Shown: positions 1 through 6,436 of the stretch, in pieces | How the letters are laid out: the number at the start of each line of letters is the position of its first letter | Position numbering within the stretch: the first letter of the stretch is position 1 | DNA from: Candidatus Rokuibacteriota bacterium | Lineage (GTDB): Bacteria; Methylomirabilota; Methylomirabilia; Rokubacteriales; CSP1-6 | Length of the DNA stretch: 6,475 bases | Reading direction: 5' to 3' | Assembly (NCBI GenBank): GCA_016177555.1 | Contig: JACOVB010000179.1 | Span: 1-6,475 of the forward strand | The notes under the pieces: model-generated | Databases searched by the model: none | Seen by the model: the letters and a program-made list of their open reading frames with translations, nothing else | What the model was told of the DNA's origin: nothing | Position numbers and translations under genes: made by a program

Positions 1-3
1 ACG

Positions 4-303
4 CTAGCCTCTGAGCAGATCCAGATGGTCGGCGATGACGGTGCGCCGGATCCGGAAGATGAGGATGACGAGCGCCAGCCCCACGGCCACCTCGGCCACG
101 GTGATGCAGATCGTGAACACCGTGAAGACCATCCCCGTGGGATCGCCGTTGAATCGGGCGAAGGCCACGAGGTTGATGTTCACCGCGTTGAGCATCAGCT
201 CGATGCCGAGCAGGATCCCGATGGTGTTCCGCCGCGTGACGACGCCGAACAGGCCGATGGCGAAGAGCGTCGCGGCCAGCGTGAGGTAGGCGTGGAGCGG
301 CAT
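4..303 (-). CDS. nuoK: NADH-quinone oxidoreductase subunit K (complex I, ND4L homologue)
   Basis: Small membrane subunit of the proton-translocating arm of respiratory complex I. The 99-residue product has the normal family length and three hydrophobic helices at about residues 2-22, 27-47 and 57-83. The two membrane glutamates that the family needs for proton transfer are visible: Glu35 in the GIELMLNAVN motif of helix 2 and Glu71 in helix 3 (TVAEVAVGLAL), matching E. coli Glu36 and Glu72. The ATG start at 303 lies 4 nt after the nuoJ stop, with no good Shine-Dalgarno in front, so translation is probably coupled to nuoJ. The TAG stop at 4-6 makes the gene complete. It is the last gene visible in the operon; nuoL would be expected just beyond the window edge. 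The identification rests on motif, length and context. Confidence 0.96.
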   Translation of the reverse strand: MPLHAYLTLAATLFAIGLFGVVTRRNTIGILLGIELMLNAVNINLVAFARFNGDPTGMVFTVFTICITVAEVAVGLALVILIFRIRRTVIADHLDLLRG

Positions 304-307
304 GCCG

Positions 308-802
308 TCAGTCGTCAGGCCTGGCGAAGTAGGTGGCGCCGAGGAGCGCCGCCAGGAAGAGCACGGCCAGCAGCTCGAACGGCAGCACGAAGCGCGAGAG
401 CAGCGCCTGGCCGATGGCCCGTGTCACGTCGCCCGGAAGCGGCGGGCGGGTGACCGGCAGGGGCGCGCGGGCCAGGAACGTGAGCACGCCGATCAGCACG
501 CCGCCCGAGATGATCACGCCGTTGACGATCTGCCGGCTCGTCTGGGTGATGCGCTCCCCCACGAGCCGCTCGGTCACCACGATGGCGAACACGACGATGG
601 TGATGACGCCGCCCGCGTAGAGGAGGAGCTGAACGGCCGCCAGGAACTCGGCCTCCAGCACGAGGAAGATCCCGGAAGTGCCCGTGAGCGCCAGCGCGAG
701 ATAGAGCACCGAGTGGAAGAGGTTCTTCGTGAGGACCACCGCCAGGGCCGAGCCCACCAGGAGGGCGGACAGCGCCCAGAATGCTAGCGGCTCGAGCGTC
801 AC
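308..802 (-). CDS. nuoJ: NADH-quinone oxidoreductase subunit J (complex I, ND6 homologue)
   Basis: Membrane subunit of complex I next to NuoK and NuoA. It is 164 residues with five hydrophobic segments at about 6-24, 29-47, 52-76, 92-112 and 138-159. The family signature is the LLYAGGVITIVVFAIVV stretch in helix 3 (about residues 60-76), corresponding to the helix that carries the pi-bulge and rotates in ND6. I place the start at the GTG of 800-802, because it overlaps the nuoI stop as GTGA (4 nt) and gives MTLEPLAFWALSAL, a typical NuoJ N-terminus. The frame stays open far upstream, but that extension is only the nuoI region read in another frame. A G-rich run (GGGGG) a few bases upstream is at best a weak ribosome-binding site, so coupling to nuoI is likely. 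The TGA stop is at 308-310. Confidence 0.95.
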   Translation of the reverse strand: MTLEPLAFWALSALLVGSALAVVLTKNLFHSVLYLALALTGTSGIFLVLEAEFLAAVQLLLYAGGVITIVVFAIVVTERLVGERITQTSRQIVNGVIISGGVLIGVLTFLARAPLPVTRPPLPGDVTRAIGQALLSRFVLPFELLAVLFLAALLGATYFARPDD

Positions 803-1359
803 TCGGCGCCCCCGGCGGCCTTCGGTTGCGCGGCGCTCTCGGCCTTGGCCGCCTTGGGCGGCGTCTGCATGTCCCGGAGGAGGGTCCCCGTGGCCCACGA
901 CGGCTCGAACTGCTGGCCCAGCGTGTGGAGCCGGTCCTTGTCCAGGAGCAGCTCCCGGCGGTCCGCGGTCGCCACGTCGAAGGACTTCATCATGACGATG
1001 GCGTCGGTGGGGCACACCTGCACGCATAGCTCGCAGAACTCGCAGGCGTACAGCTCCAGCGTGAAGGTCTTGGCGAAGTTGCGCTTCTCGCTCTTGAGCA
1101 TCTCCACTTTGATGACCTGGGGCGGGCAGATGTACTCGCAGAGCCGGCAGCCGATGCAGTTCTCCTCGCCGGTCTCCGTGTCGTAGGTCAGCGCCAGCAC
1201 GCCCCGGAAGCGATCCGGATAGACGCGCGTCACGTCGGGGTAATGCACGGTCACGGGCTTGCGCAGGAAGTTGACGAAGGTGACGCCCATGGCCCGCCCC
1301 ACCGCGCGGCACAGCCCGCCGAGCTCGTCCCAGAAGCCGTCGCGCGGCCCGTCAGACAC
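799..1359 (-). CDS. nuoI: NADH-quinone oxidoreductase subunit I, 2x[4Fe-4S] ferredoxin-like
   Basis: Connecting-arm subunit that carries clusters N6a and N6b and passes electrons to NuoB. The 186-residue protein has two CxxCxxCxxxCP motifs: Cys68/71/74/78 (CIGCRLCEYICPP) and Cys106/109/112/116 (CEFCELCVQVCPTDAI). The N-terminal part (FVNFLRKPVTVHYPD, about residues 28-42) is the family's amphipathic membrane-contact region. All eight ligands are intact. The GTG start at 1357-1359 overlaps the nuoH end by 8 nt and has no clear Shine-Dalgarno. An in-frame ATG at 1288-1290 (residue 24) is a possible alternative but would leave little sequence before the FLRKPVTV region. The C-terminus from about residue 166 is an unusual Ala/Lys/Pro-rich tail without predicted fold. 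The family assignment is secure; the exact start is less so. Confidence 0.96.
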   Translation of the reverse strand: MSDGPRDGFWDELGGLCRAVGRAMGVTFVNFLRKPVTVHYPDVTRVYPDRFRGVLALTYDTETGEENCIGCRLCEYICPPQVIKVEMLKSEKRNFAKTFTLELYACEFCELCVQVCPTDAIVMMKSFDVATADRRELLLDKDRLHTLGQQFEPSWATGTLLRDMQTPPKAAKAESAAQPKAAGGAE

Positions 1360-2332
1360 CGGGGCCGCTTCGGAGGACGACGACCAGCGCCGTCGCCATG
1401 AGCAGGAGGAGGCTCAGGGGCAGGAGGAGCTTCCACGAGATGGCCAGGATCTGGTCCACGCGGATCCGCACGAAGCTCCACCGCACCCAGGTCACCAGCA
1501 GGAAGACGCCCATCGCCTTCAGCAGGAACCACACGGGCCCGAGCCAGGCCGGGCCCGGCCCCGCCCACGCCCCGAGGAACAGCAGCGCGCCGAGGAAGGA
1601 GGTGCCGACCATGTGGGCGTACTCCCCCAGCTGGATCAGCGCGAACTTCATGCCGGAGTACTCGACGCGGAAGCCCGCCACCAGCTCCGATTCCGCCTCG
1701 AGGATGTCGAAGGGCACGCGGTTCTCGGCGGCGAGCGTCGTGATGATGAAGGCGGCGAAGGCGAGCTGGCCGATCACGGGGTAGAAGACGAACCACAGCC
1801 CCGCCTGCGCCGTCGCGATGTCGGAGAGCCTGAGAGACCCCGCGAGCAGCACCGGAACGAGGGCGGTGAAGATGAAGGGCAGGTCGTAGGAGATGATCTG
1901 GTTCACCGCCCGCATGGCGGAGAGCAGCGCGTACTTGTTGTTGGAGCCCCAGCCCGCCATGAACAGCCCGACGATCTCCATGGCGGAGACGGCCAGGAAG
2001 AAGAGGATGCCGATGTTCAGATCCGCCACGCCGAGCCCCGGCGCGAACGGGATCGTGGCGAAGATGAGCATGCAGGGGATGAGGAAGACGACGGGCGCCA
2101 GGTTGTAGACGACCCGGTCCGCCAGCCGCGGTACGATGTCCTCCTTCATCATGAGCTTGAGCGCATCGGCGATGGGCTGGAGCAGCCCGTGGGGGCCCAC
2201 CCGGTAGGGACCGATGCGCGACTGCATCCGCGCGGCGAACTTGCGCTCGAGGAGCGTCACGTAGGTGACGATCCCCACCACCGCGTTGAGCACGATGAAC
2301 CCCGCGATGAATCCGGAGAGCGCCTCGCCCAT
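1352..2332 (-). CDS. nuoH: NADH-quinone oxidoreductase subunit H (complex I, ND1 homologue)
   Basis: Membrane subunit that forms the heel of complex I and, with NuoB and NuoD, the quinone-access chamber. It is 326 residues with about eight to nine hydrophobic helices, the normal size. The conserved cytoplasmic loop after helix 1 is present at about residues 29-68 (ERKFAARMQSRIGPYRVGP, then GLLQPIADALKLMMKEDIVP). The acidic loop is at about 203-228 (ENRVPFDILEAESELVAG, followed by EYSGMKFAL), including Asp209, Glu212, Glu214 and Glu216. GPYRVGP has Tyr where many homologues have Asn. The ATG at 2330-2332 overlaps the nuoD stop by one base (TGATG). It is preceded by GAGGT about 9 nt upstream, so both direct initiation and coupling are plausible. 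The stop is the TGA at 1352-1354. Confidence 0.97.
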   Translation of the reverse strand: MGEALSGFIAGFIVLNAVVGIVTYVTLLERKFAARMQSRIGPYRVGPHGLLQPIADALKLMMKEDIVPRLADRVVYNLAPVVFLIPCMLIFATIPFAPGLGVADLNIGILFFLAVSAMEIVGLFMAGWGSNNKYALLSAMRAVNQIISYDLPFIFTALVPVLLAGSLRLSDIATAQAGLWFVFYPVIGQLAFAAFIITTLAAENRVPFDILEAESELVAGFRVEYSGMKFALIQLGEYAHMVGTSFLGALLFLGAWAGPGPAWLGPVWFLLKAMGVFLLVTWVRWSFVRIRVDQILAISWKLLLPLSLLLLMATALVVVLRSGPGV

Positions 2333-3492
2333 CAGCGATCAACCTCGCCGAAGACGGGGTCCACGGAGCCCATGATGGCCACCACGTCGGCCACCTTGTG
2401 CCCCGGGATGATGTGGGGCAGCACCGCGAGGTTCGAGAAGGACGCGCCGCGCCACTTCATGCGGTAGGGCTTGGCGCTGCCGTCGGCCACGAGATAGCAG
2501 CCCACCTCGCCGCGCGGCCCCTCGATGCGGGCATAGGCCTCACCCTTGGGGATGCGCACCTGCCCCACGGACTTGACGCCGGGCCGCGAGGAGATGGGTC
2601 CCTCGGGCAGTCCGTCCAGCACCTGCCGCACGATCTTGCTGGACTCGCGAAACTCCACCATCCGCACCCGGTAGCGGGCGTAGCAGTCGCCGGCCGTCTC
2701 CACGGGCACCTTGAAGTCGAAGTCCTCGTAGGAGGAGTAGGGCTCGGCGCGCCGGATGTCGTAGTTGACGCCGGAGGCCCGGATGAGGGGACCCGAGATG
2801 CCGATCTCCTGGGCCAGCTCCCGGGAGATCACGCCGACCCCCCGCGCGCGGGCGAGGAAGAAGTCGTTGTCCTCCAGCATCGCCTCCCACTCGGTGATGC
2901 GCCGGTCGATGAAGTCCACCGTCTCCCGGCAGGTCTGTACCCAGCCAGCCGGCAGGTCGTAGCGCGTCCCGCCCACCTGGTGGAAGCCGTAGAGGAGCCG
3001 CGCCCCCACCAGCGCCTCGAAGAGATCGAGGACCATCTCGCGCTCGCGGATGCAATAGAGGAAGACGGTGGCGCCGCCGCCGAGCGCGCCGCCCATGTCC
3101 ATGCACCAGGTGCCGAGCCAGACACAGTGCGAGGCGATGCGCTGCAGCTCCCCCACGAGGACGCGCAGGTACTGGGCCCGCTTCGGCACCTCGATCTTGC
3201 CGAGCAGCTCCGCCGCGCGCACGTAGGCGAGCTCGCTGCTCATGGCCGCGACGTAGTCGGTCTTGGACGCGATGGACGGGTACTGGGTGTAGGTGAGCGT
3301 CTCGCCGAGCTTCTCGTGGCAGCGGTGGAGGTAGCCGATCACGGCGTCCATGCCCACCACCGTCTCGCCCTGGAGCGTCAGGATGGCCCGGAACACGCCG
3401 TGGGCGGACGGGTGCTGCGGCCCCATGTTCATGGTGAGGCGCTCGGCCCCGCCGTACCCCATCTCGATGACCTTGCGCGCCTCGGGATCCAT
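2332..3492 (-). CDS. nuoD: NADH-quinone oxidoreductase subunit D (49-kDa subunit homologue)
   Basis: Connecting-arm subunit related to the large subunit of NiFe hydrogenases; with NuoB it builds the quinone-reduction site. The 386-residue product begins its conserved core at LTMNMGPQHPSAHGVFR. His31 and Tyr80 (in KTDYVAAMSSELAY) are 49 residues apart, exactly as His38 and Tyr87 are in Thermus Nqo4, the pair that contacts the quinone headgroup. The YLHRCHEK motif (54-61), GGTRYDLPAGW and the C-terminal VADVVAIMGSVDPVFGEVDR ending are also family hallmarks. The ATG at 3490-3492 is the first usable start after an in-frame TGA at 3511-3513; Met11 is a second option. The nearest Shine-Dalgarno-like GGAG is 13 nt upstream, longer than ideal. 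It is a separate gene, not fused to nuoC, and a 44-nt gap separates it from the NIPSNAP gene. Confidence 0.97.
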   Translation of the reverse strand: MDPEARKVIEMGYGGAERLTMNMGPQHPSAHGVFRAILTLQGETVVGMDAVIGYLHRCHEKLGETLTYTQYPSIASKTDYVAAMSSELAYVRAAELLGKIEVPKRAQYLRVLVGELQRIASHCVWLGTWCMDMGGALGGGATVFLYCIREREMVLDLFEALVGARLLYGFHQVGGTRYDLPAGWVQTCRETVDFIDRRITEWEAMLEDNDFFLARARGVGVISRELAQEIGISGPLIRASGVNYDIRRAEPYSSYEDFDFKVPVETAGDCYARYRVRMVEFRESSKIVRQVLDGLPEGPISSRPGVKSVGQVRIPKGEAYARIEGPRGEVGCYLVADGSAKPYRMKWRGASFSNLAVLPHIIPGHKVADVVAIMGSVDPVFGEVDR

Positions 3493-3536
3493 CGCTACGT
3501 CATGGCTCCGTCAGTCACGGTCGCGGTTCGCGTCGC

Positions 3537-4172
3537 TCACCGCATTGGCGAGAAGGGCACCGGGTTGAGGACCACCGCCTGCATGTGGGCCAGGCACGGC
3601 GAGGCCGTGCCGAGGAAGGCCTGCCACGCGGGCTCCTGGGCGAGGGCGGCCCGCGCGGCCGCGCGCTCGTTGAGGTCGTGGAAGGCCCACATGTGGACCA
3701 CCTCGTTGAGCTGGGCGATCTCCGTCTGCCACAGCCCCACCCGGTGCATGAGCTTCTCGCGCACGGGCAGCACCGCCTTGAACCCCTCGAGCCACTCGCC
3801 CACCCGCCCCACGTGGAAGCGGTACCAGCGGAGCTCGTACACATGACCGGCATGCGCCGGCGGGACGACGGGGAGGACGGCGGAGAGGATCTTGTTCTCC
3901 TGGGCGAGCATCATCGGGCGAAGCTGGGGGATGTACTCCTTCGTCCACGCCTCGTTCTGGGCGAGCGCGGCCCGCAGCCGCTGGCGCTCGTTGAGGTCGG
4001 CGAAGCTCCAGAGATGCACGAGCTGATTGAGCGTGCCGAACTCCGTGGTCCAGTACCCCTCGAGCTTGCCGTAATTGTCGCCCCGGACCTTCCGGCCGAC
4101 CTCGCCGGACAGCTTCAGGTACTTGGCCTGCGTCCCCGGCACCAGCGTGTACGTTCTGAGCTCGTAGATCAT
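3537..4172 (-). CDS. NIPSNAP-family protein with two tandem NIPSNAP domains
   Basis: A 211-residue soluble protein without signal peptide or membrane segment. It consists of two copies of the NIPSNAP (dimeric alpha/beta-barrel type) domain: copy 1 at about residues 2-95, beginning YELRTYTLVPG, and copy 2 at about 111-203, beginning YELRWYRFHVG. The best-conserved block is repeated as LNQLVHLWSFADLNER (48-63) and LNEVVHMWAFHDLNER (155-170). NIPSNAP proteins are widespread but their biochemical role in bacteria is not established, so no reaction is assigned. The ATG at 4170-4172 has a good Shine-Dalgarno, GAGGGAG at 4180-4186 with a 7-nt spacer. The gene begins 16 nt after the nuoC stop and ends 44 nt before nuoD. 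It is therefore translated as part of the nuo operon, at a position where nuoC and nuoD are normally adjacent or fused. A link to complex I assembly, quinone handling or redox stress is only inference from this position. Confidence 0.9.
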   Translation of the reverse strand: MIYELRTYTLVPGTQAKYLKLSGEVGRKVRGDNYGKLEGYWTTEFGTLNQLVHLWSFADLNERQRLRAALAQNEAWTKEYIPQLRPMMLAQENKILSAVLPVVPPAHAGHVYELRWYRFHVGRVGEWLEGFKAVLPVREKLMHRVGLWQTEIAQLNEVVHMWAFHDLNERAAARAALAQEPAWQAFLGTASPCLAHMQAVVLNPVPFSPMR

Positions 4173-4188
4173 GGGCGGGCTCCCTCGG

Positions 4189-4641
4189 TTATCGGTACGG
4201 TGGGTGCGGCGTGTCGACCGCGTAGGACTTCAGCAGCGGGTGACCCTCCCAGTCCTGGGGGAGGAGGATCCGCCGCAGGTCCGGGTGGCCGTCGAAGCGG
4301 ATCCCGAACATGTCGTAGCACTCGCGCTCCATCCAGTCGGCCCCGCGATAAACGGCGACTAGTGACTGGCAATGCGACTCGCCCGGGCCGAGCCGCGCCT
4401 TGACGGTCAGGGAGAAGTTGTCGTCGAGGTTCTCGATCCGCGCCATCACCTCGAGCCCCTCCTCCTTCCAGTCCACGGCCGAGAGGAAGCTCAGGTAGCG
4501 GCAGCCGAGGGTCTCCTTGGCGAAGCCCGCGACCTCCCGCCACTGCGCGGCAGGCACCGTGACCACGAGGGCGCGCTCCTCGCCGCCTGCGGGCGCGCCG
4601 AGCCGTTCCTGGATGAGCATCCGGGCCTGCGCGTGAGTCAC
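4189..4641 (-). CDS. nuoC: NADH-quinone oxidoreductase subunit C (30-kDa subunit homologue)
   Basis: Peripheral connecting-arm subunit that packs against NuoD and carries no cofactor. It is about 150 residues and contains the family signature near the C-terminus: ERECYDMFGIRFDGHPDLRR (105-124), followed by ILLPQDWEGHPLLKSY. The core YLSFLSAVDW (49-58) is also typical. I chose the GTG at 4639-4641 because it lies 4 nt after the nuoB stop and gives a normal N-terminus (MTHAQARMLIQERLG). An in-frame ATG at 4618-4620 (residue 8) is the alternative, and neither start has a strong Shine-Dalgarno. The frame is open further upstream, but that part is Arg/Ser-rich shadow of nuoB. The TAA stop is at 4189-4191. 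Unlike E. coli, where nuoC and nuoD are one gene, here they are separate and have another gene between them. Confidence 0.94.
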   Translation of the reverse strand: MTHAQARMLIQERLGAPAGGEERALVVTVPAAQWREVAGFAKETLGCRYLSFLSAVDWKEEGLEVMARIENLDDNFSLTVKARLGPGESHCQSLVAVYRGADWMERECYDMFGIRFDGHPDLRRILLPQDWEGHPLLKSYAVDTPHPPYR

Positions 4642-4645
4642 CGGA

Positions 4646-5284
4646 TCAGTCGGTCTTCGGGGTGGGGGCGGCGCGCTGGCCCGTGTGCCGGAAGCGCTGG
4701 ATCTGGTCCTGGAGGAGCAGCAGGCCGTTGAGCAGCGACTCCGGGGGCGGCGGGCAGCCCGGGACGTAGACATCCACGGGGATCACCCGGTCCACGCCCT
4801 TCACGACGTGGTAGCCGTGGCGGAAGGGCCCGCCCGAGTTGGCGCAGGAGCCCATGGACACGGCCCACTTGGGATCGGGCATCTGGTCGTAGATGCGCTT
4901 GAGCATGGGCGCCATCTTGATGGTGACCGTGCCCGAGACGATCATGAGGTCCGAGTGTCGCGGCGAGGCCCACGGGACCATGCCGAGGCGCTCCACGTCG
5001 AAGCGCGAGGCGAAGGTCGCCATCATCTCGATGGCGCAGCAGGCGATCCCGAAGGTCACGGGCCAGACGGAGGACTTCCGCGCCCAGTTGAGGAAGCTGT
5101 CCGCCACCGTGGTGAGGGCGAACCCGCCGGGGAAGTGGTGCAGGCCCTCGGCGACCGACTCGAGGAGGCTCGAGTACTGATCGCCCTGCGGGCGCTTCTG
5201 GTGGTACTTCTCCCACTCCTGGAGGTCCTTGAACTCGGTCCAGACCGCGGGCGGGATCCGGGGCACCGGCTGCTTCACTTCCAT
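4646..5284 (-). CDS. nuoB: NADH-quinone oxidoreductase subunit B (PSST homologue, cluster N2)
   Basis: Connecting-arm subunit that holds the terminal [4Fe-4S] cluster N2, which reduces quinone. It is 212 residues. The N2 ligands are present: the tandem Cys82-Cys83 in [10 protein letters not shown], Cys147 in MGSCANSGG and Cys177 in [12 protein letters not shown]. The stretch [20 protein letters not shown] (98-117) followed by GTVTIKMAP is the standard NuoB core. The ATG at 5282-5284 overlaps the end of nuoA by 10 nt and has a strong Shine-Dalgarno, GGGAGGGG, 8 nt upstream. The frame is open further upstream but that is nuoA read in another frame. The N-terminal segment before [18 protein letters not shown] (about 54 residues, hydrophilic, rich in Gln, Glu and Pro) is longer than in the compact bacterial NuoB proteins of about 160-220 residues I know best. 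The stop is the TGA at 4646-4648. Confidence 0.97.
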   Translation of the reverse strand: MEVKQPVPRIPPAVWTEFKDLQEWEKYHQKRPQGDQYSSLLESVAEGLHHFPGGFALTTVADSFLNWARKSSVWPVTFGIACCAIEMMATFASRFDVERLGMVPWASPRHSDLMIVSGTVTIKMAPMLKRIYDQMPDPKWAVSMGSCANSGGPFRHGYHVVKGVDRVIPVDVYVPGCPPPPESLLNGLLLLQDQIQRFRHTGQRAAPTPKTD

Positions 5285-5628
5285 TCGAGGATCCCCTCCC
5301 TGTAGGCGTAGAGCCAGCCCAGCGAGAGGATGGAGAGGAAGACCGTCATGGTGCCCACGGCCCATAGCCCGAAGTCCCGCAGCGAGAGGGCCCACGGGAA
5401 GAGGAAGACCGCGAGGGCGTCGAAGGCGATGAAGATCAGGGCGACGAGGTAGAAGCCCACCGGGAACTGGACCCACGCCTCACCGATCGTCTCGGCACCG
5501 CATTCGTAGCTGTCGAGCTTGGCGGGGTAGGGACGGGACGGGCGCAGGATCCGGGCCGCCAGGAGCGAGACGACAGCGAAGCCCACGATCAGCCCAAGGT
5601 AGATGACGACAGGGAGATACCCGGTCAC
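5275..5628 (-). CDS. nuoA: NADH-quinone oxidoreductase subunit A (complex I, ND3 homologue)
   Basis: First gene of the operon and membrane subunit near the quinone cavity. It is 117 residues with three helices at about 5-28, 58-80 and 88-108. The loop after helix 1 carries the invariant YECG (Tyr41-Gly44), whose Cys43 corresponds to the ND3 loop cysteine involved in the active/deactive switch. Helix 2 reads [20 protein letters not shown], then VFLFPWAL. The family consensus here is FDxEA; Asp70 is kept but the Glu position is Leu72. The start is the GTG at 5626-5628, which has AGGAGG at 5637-5642 with an ideal 8-nt spacer. The TGA stop at 5275-5277 lies inside nuoB. A candidate promoter lies about 37 nt upstream of the start codon. 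The assignment is firm despite the substitution. Confidence 0.96.
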   Translation of the reverse strand: MTGYLPVVIYLGLIVGFAVVSLLAARILRPSRPYPAKLDSYECGAETIGEAWVQFPVGFYLVALIFIAFDALAVFLFPWALSLRDFGLWAVGTMTVFLSILSLGWLYAYREGILEWK

Positions 5629-5636
5629 GAAAAACC

Positions 5637-5642
5637 CCTCCT
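5637..5642 (-). promoter_or_regulatory. Shine-Dalgarno of nuoA
   Basis: AGGAGG on the minus strand (within GAGGAGGGG), 8 nt before the GTG start of nuoA. It is the strongest ribosome-binding site in the window and decides the GTG start of the first gene. It suggests high translation at the head of the operon. Confidence 0.85.
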
Positions 5643-5664
5643 CGAGCAGTCGAAAACCGACGGG

Positions 5665-5673
5665 AGTATACCA
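5665..5673 (-). promoter_or_regulatory. Candidate extended -10 promoter of the nuo operon
   Basis: Minus strand reads TGGTATACT: a TATACT hexamer (5665-5670, 5 of 6 to TATAAT) preceded by TG one base upstream, the extended -10 pattern. No convincing -35 lies 16-18 nt further upstream, which fits an extended -10 promoter. Transcription would begin near 5657-5658 on a G. That gives a leader of about 30 nt containing the nuoA Shine-Dalgarno. This is a sequence match only; no transcription start data exist here. Confidence 0.5.
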
Positions 5674-5692
5674 TGGCGGTCAGACGGCACAC

Positions 5693-5711
5693 GGGGCTTT
5701 CGCCCCTTTTT
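5693..5711 (+). terminator. Short GC hairpin with T-run in the divergent intergenic region
   Basis: GGGGC (5693-5697) pairs with GCCCC (5702-5706) across a 4-nt TTTC loop, followed at once by TTTTT (5707-5711). On the plus strand this is the layout of a small Rho-independent terminator. No plus-strand gene ends here, so it would stop antisense transcripts coming out of the nuo operon before the purE promoter. On the minus strand the same element is a GGGGC-GAAA-GCCCC hairpin with a GNRA-type tetraloop. The 5-bp stem is short, so the call is tentative. Confidence 0.35.
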
Positions 5712-5765
5712 CACGATACACCCGCGAGCGCGGAACGCGCCACCGGCCCCGAGCGACAAGTCCGT

Positions 5766-5794
5766 GTGACCGGCACGGGCGACCCTGCTACAAT
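5766..5794 (+). promoter_or_regulatory. Candidate sigma-70 type promoter of purE
   Basis: GTGACC (5766-5771, 4 of 6 to TTGACA) and TACAAT (5789-5794, 5 of 6 to TATAAT) are separated by exactly 17 nt. The -10 box ends only 8 nt before the purE ATG. The transcription start would fall near 5800-5803, on or within 3 nt of the start codon, which implies a leaderless or nearly leaderless purE mRNA. Consistent with this, there is no good Shine-Dalgarno before purE. Confidence 0.5.
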
Positions 5795-5802
5795 CCTGGG
5801 CC

Positions 5803-6321
<519 letters not shown>

Positions 6322-6366
6322 CCGGCCCGCTTCACACCGCGCGCGCCAGAGCCGGGGTGCCGCTCC

Positions 6367-6382
6367 GAACCCCGTGGGGTTC
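6367..6382. repeat. Perfect inverted repeat downstream of purE
   Basis: GAACCCC (6367-6373) and GGGGTTC (6376-6382) are separated by GT, giving a 6- to 7-bp stem about 45 nt after the purE stop. On neither strand is it followed by a T-run, so it is not a standard intrinsic terminator. It could protect the purE 3' end, help Rho-dependent termination or be a protein-binding site; the sequence does not decide. Confidence 0.5.
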
Positions 6383-6436
6383 CGTGAGTGAAAAATTGGC
6401 CGGCACATGGGTGATCGAGATGAGCCGAGGGACTCT

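Noticed and set aside
803..1312. N-terminal extension of nuoJ that would fuse it to sequence inside nuoI
   Set aside because: The extension is nuoI read in another frame, Arg/His-rich and unlike NuoJ; the GTG overlapping the nuoI stop gives a normal NuoJ.
1259..2467. 402-codon plus-strand open frame opposite nuoH
   Set aside because: Extremely charged, Asp/Glu/Arg/His/Gln-rich translation without hydrophobic core; it is the reverse-strand shadow of nuoH.
2398..3846. 482-codon plus-strand open frame opposite nuoD and the NIPSNAP gene
   Set aside because: It is antisense to two confidently identified genes, rich in His/Arg/Gly/Ala/Asp as expected for the mirror of GC-biased codons, and matches no known family motif.
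4642..4773. N-terminal extension of nuoC into nuoB
   Set aside because: The added residues are Ser/Arg/Pro-rich shadow of nuoB; NuoC similarity begins after the nuoB stop.
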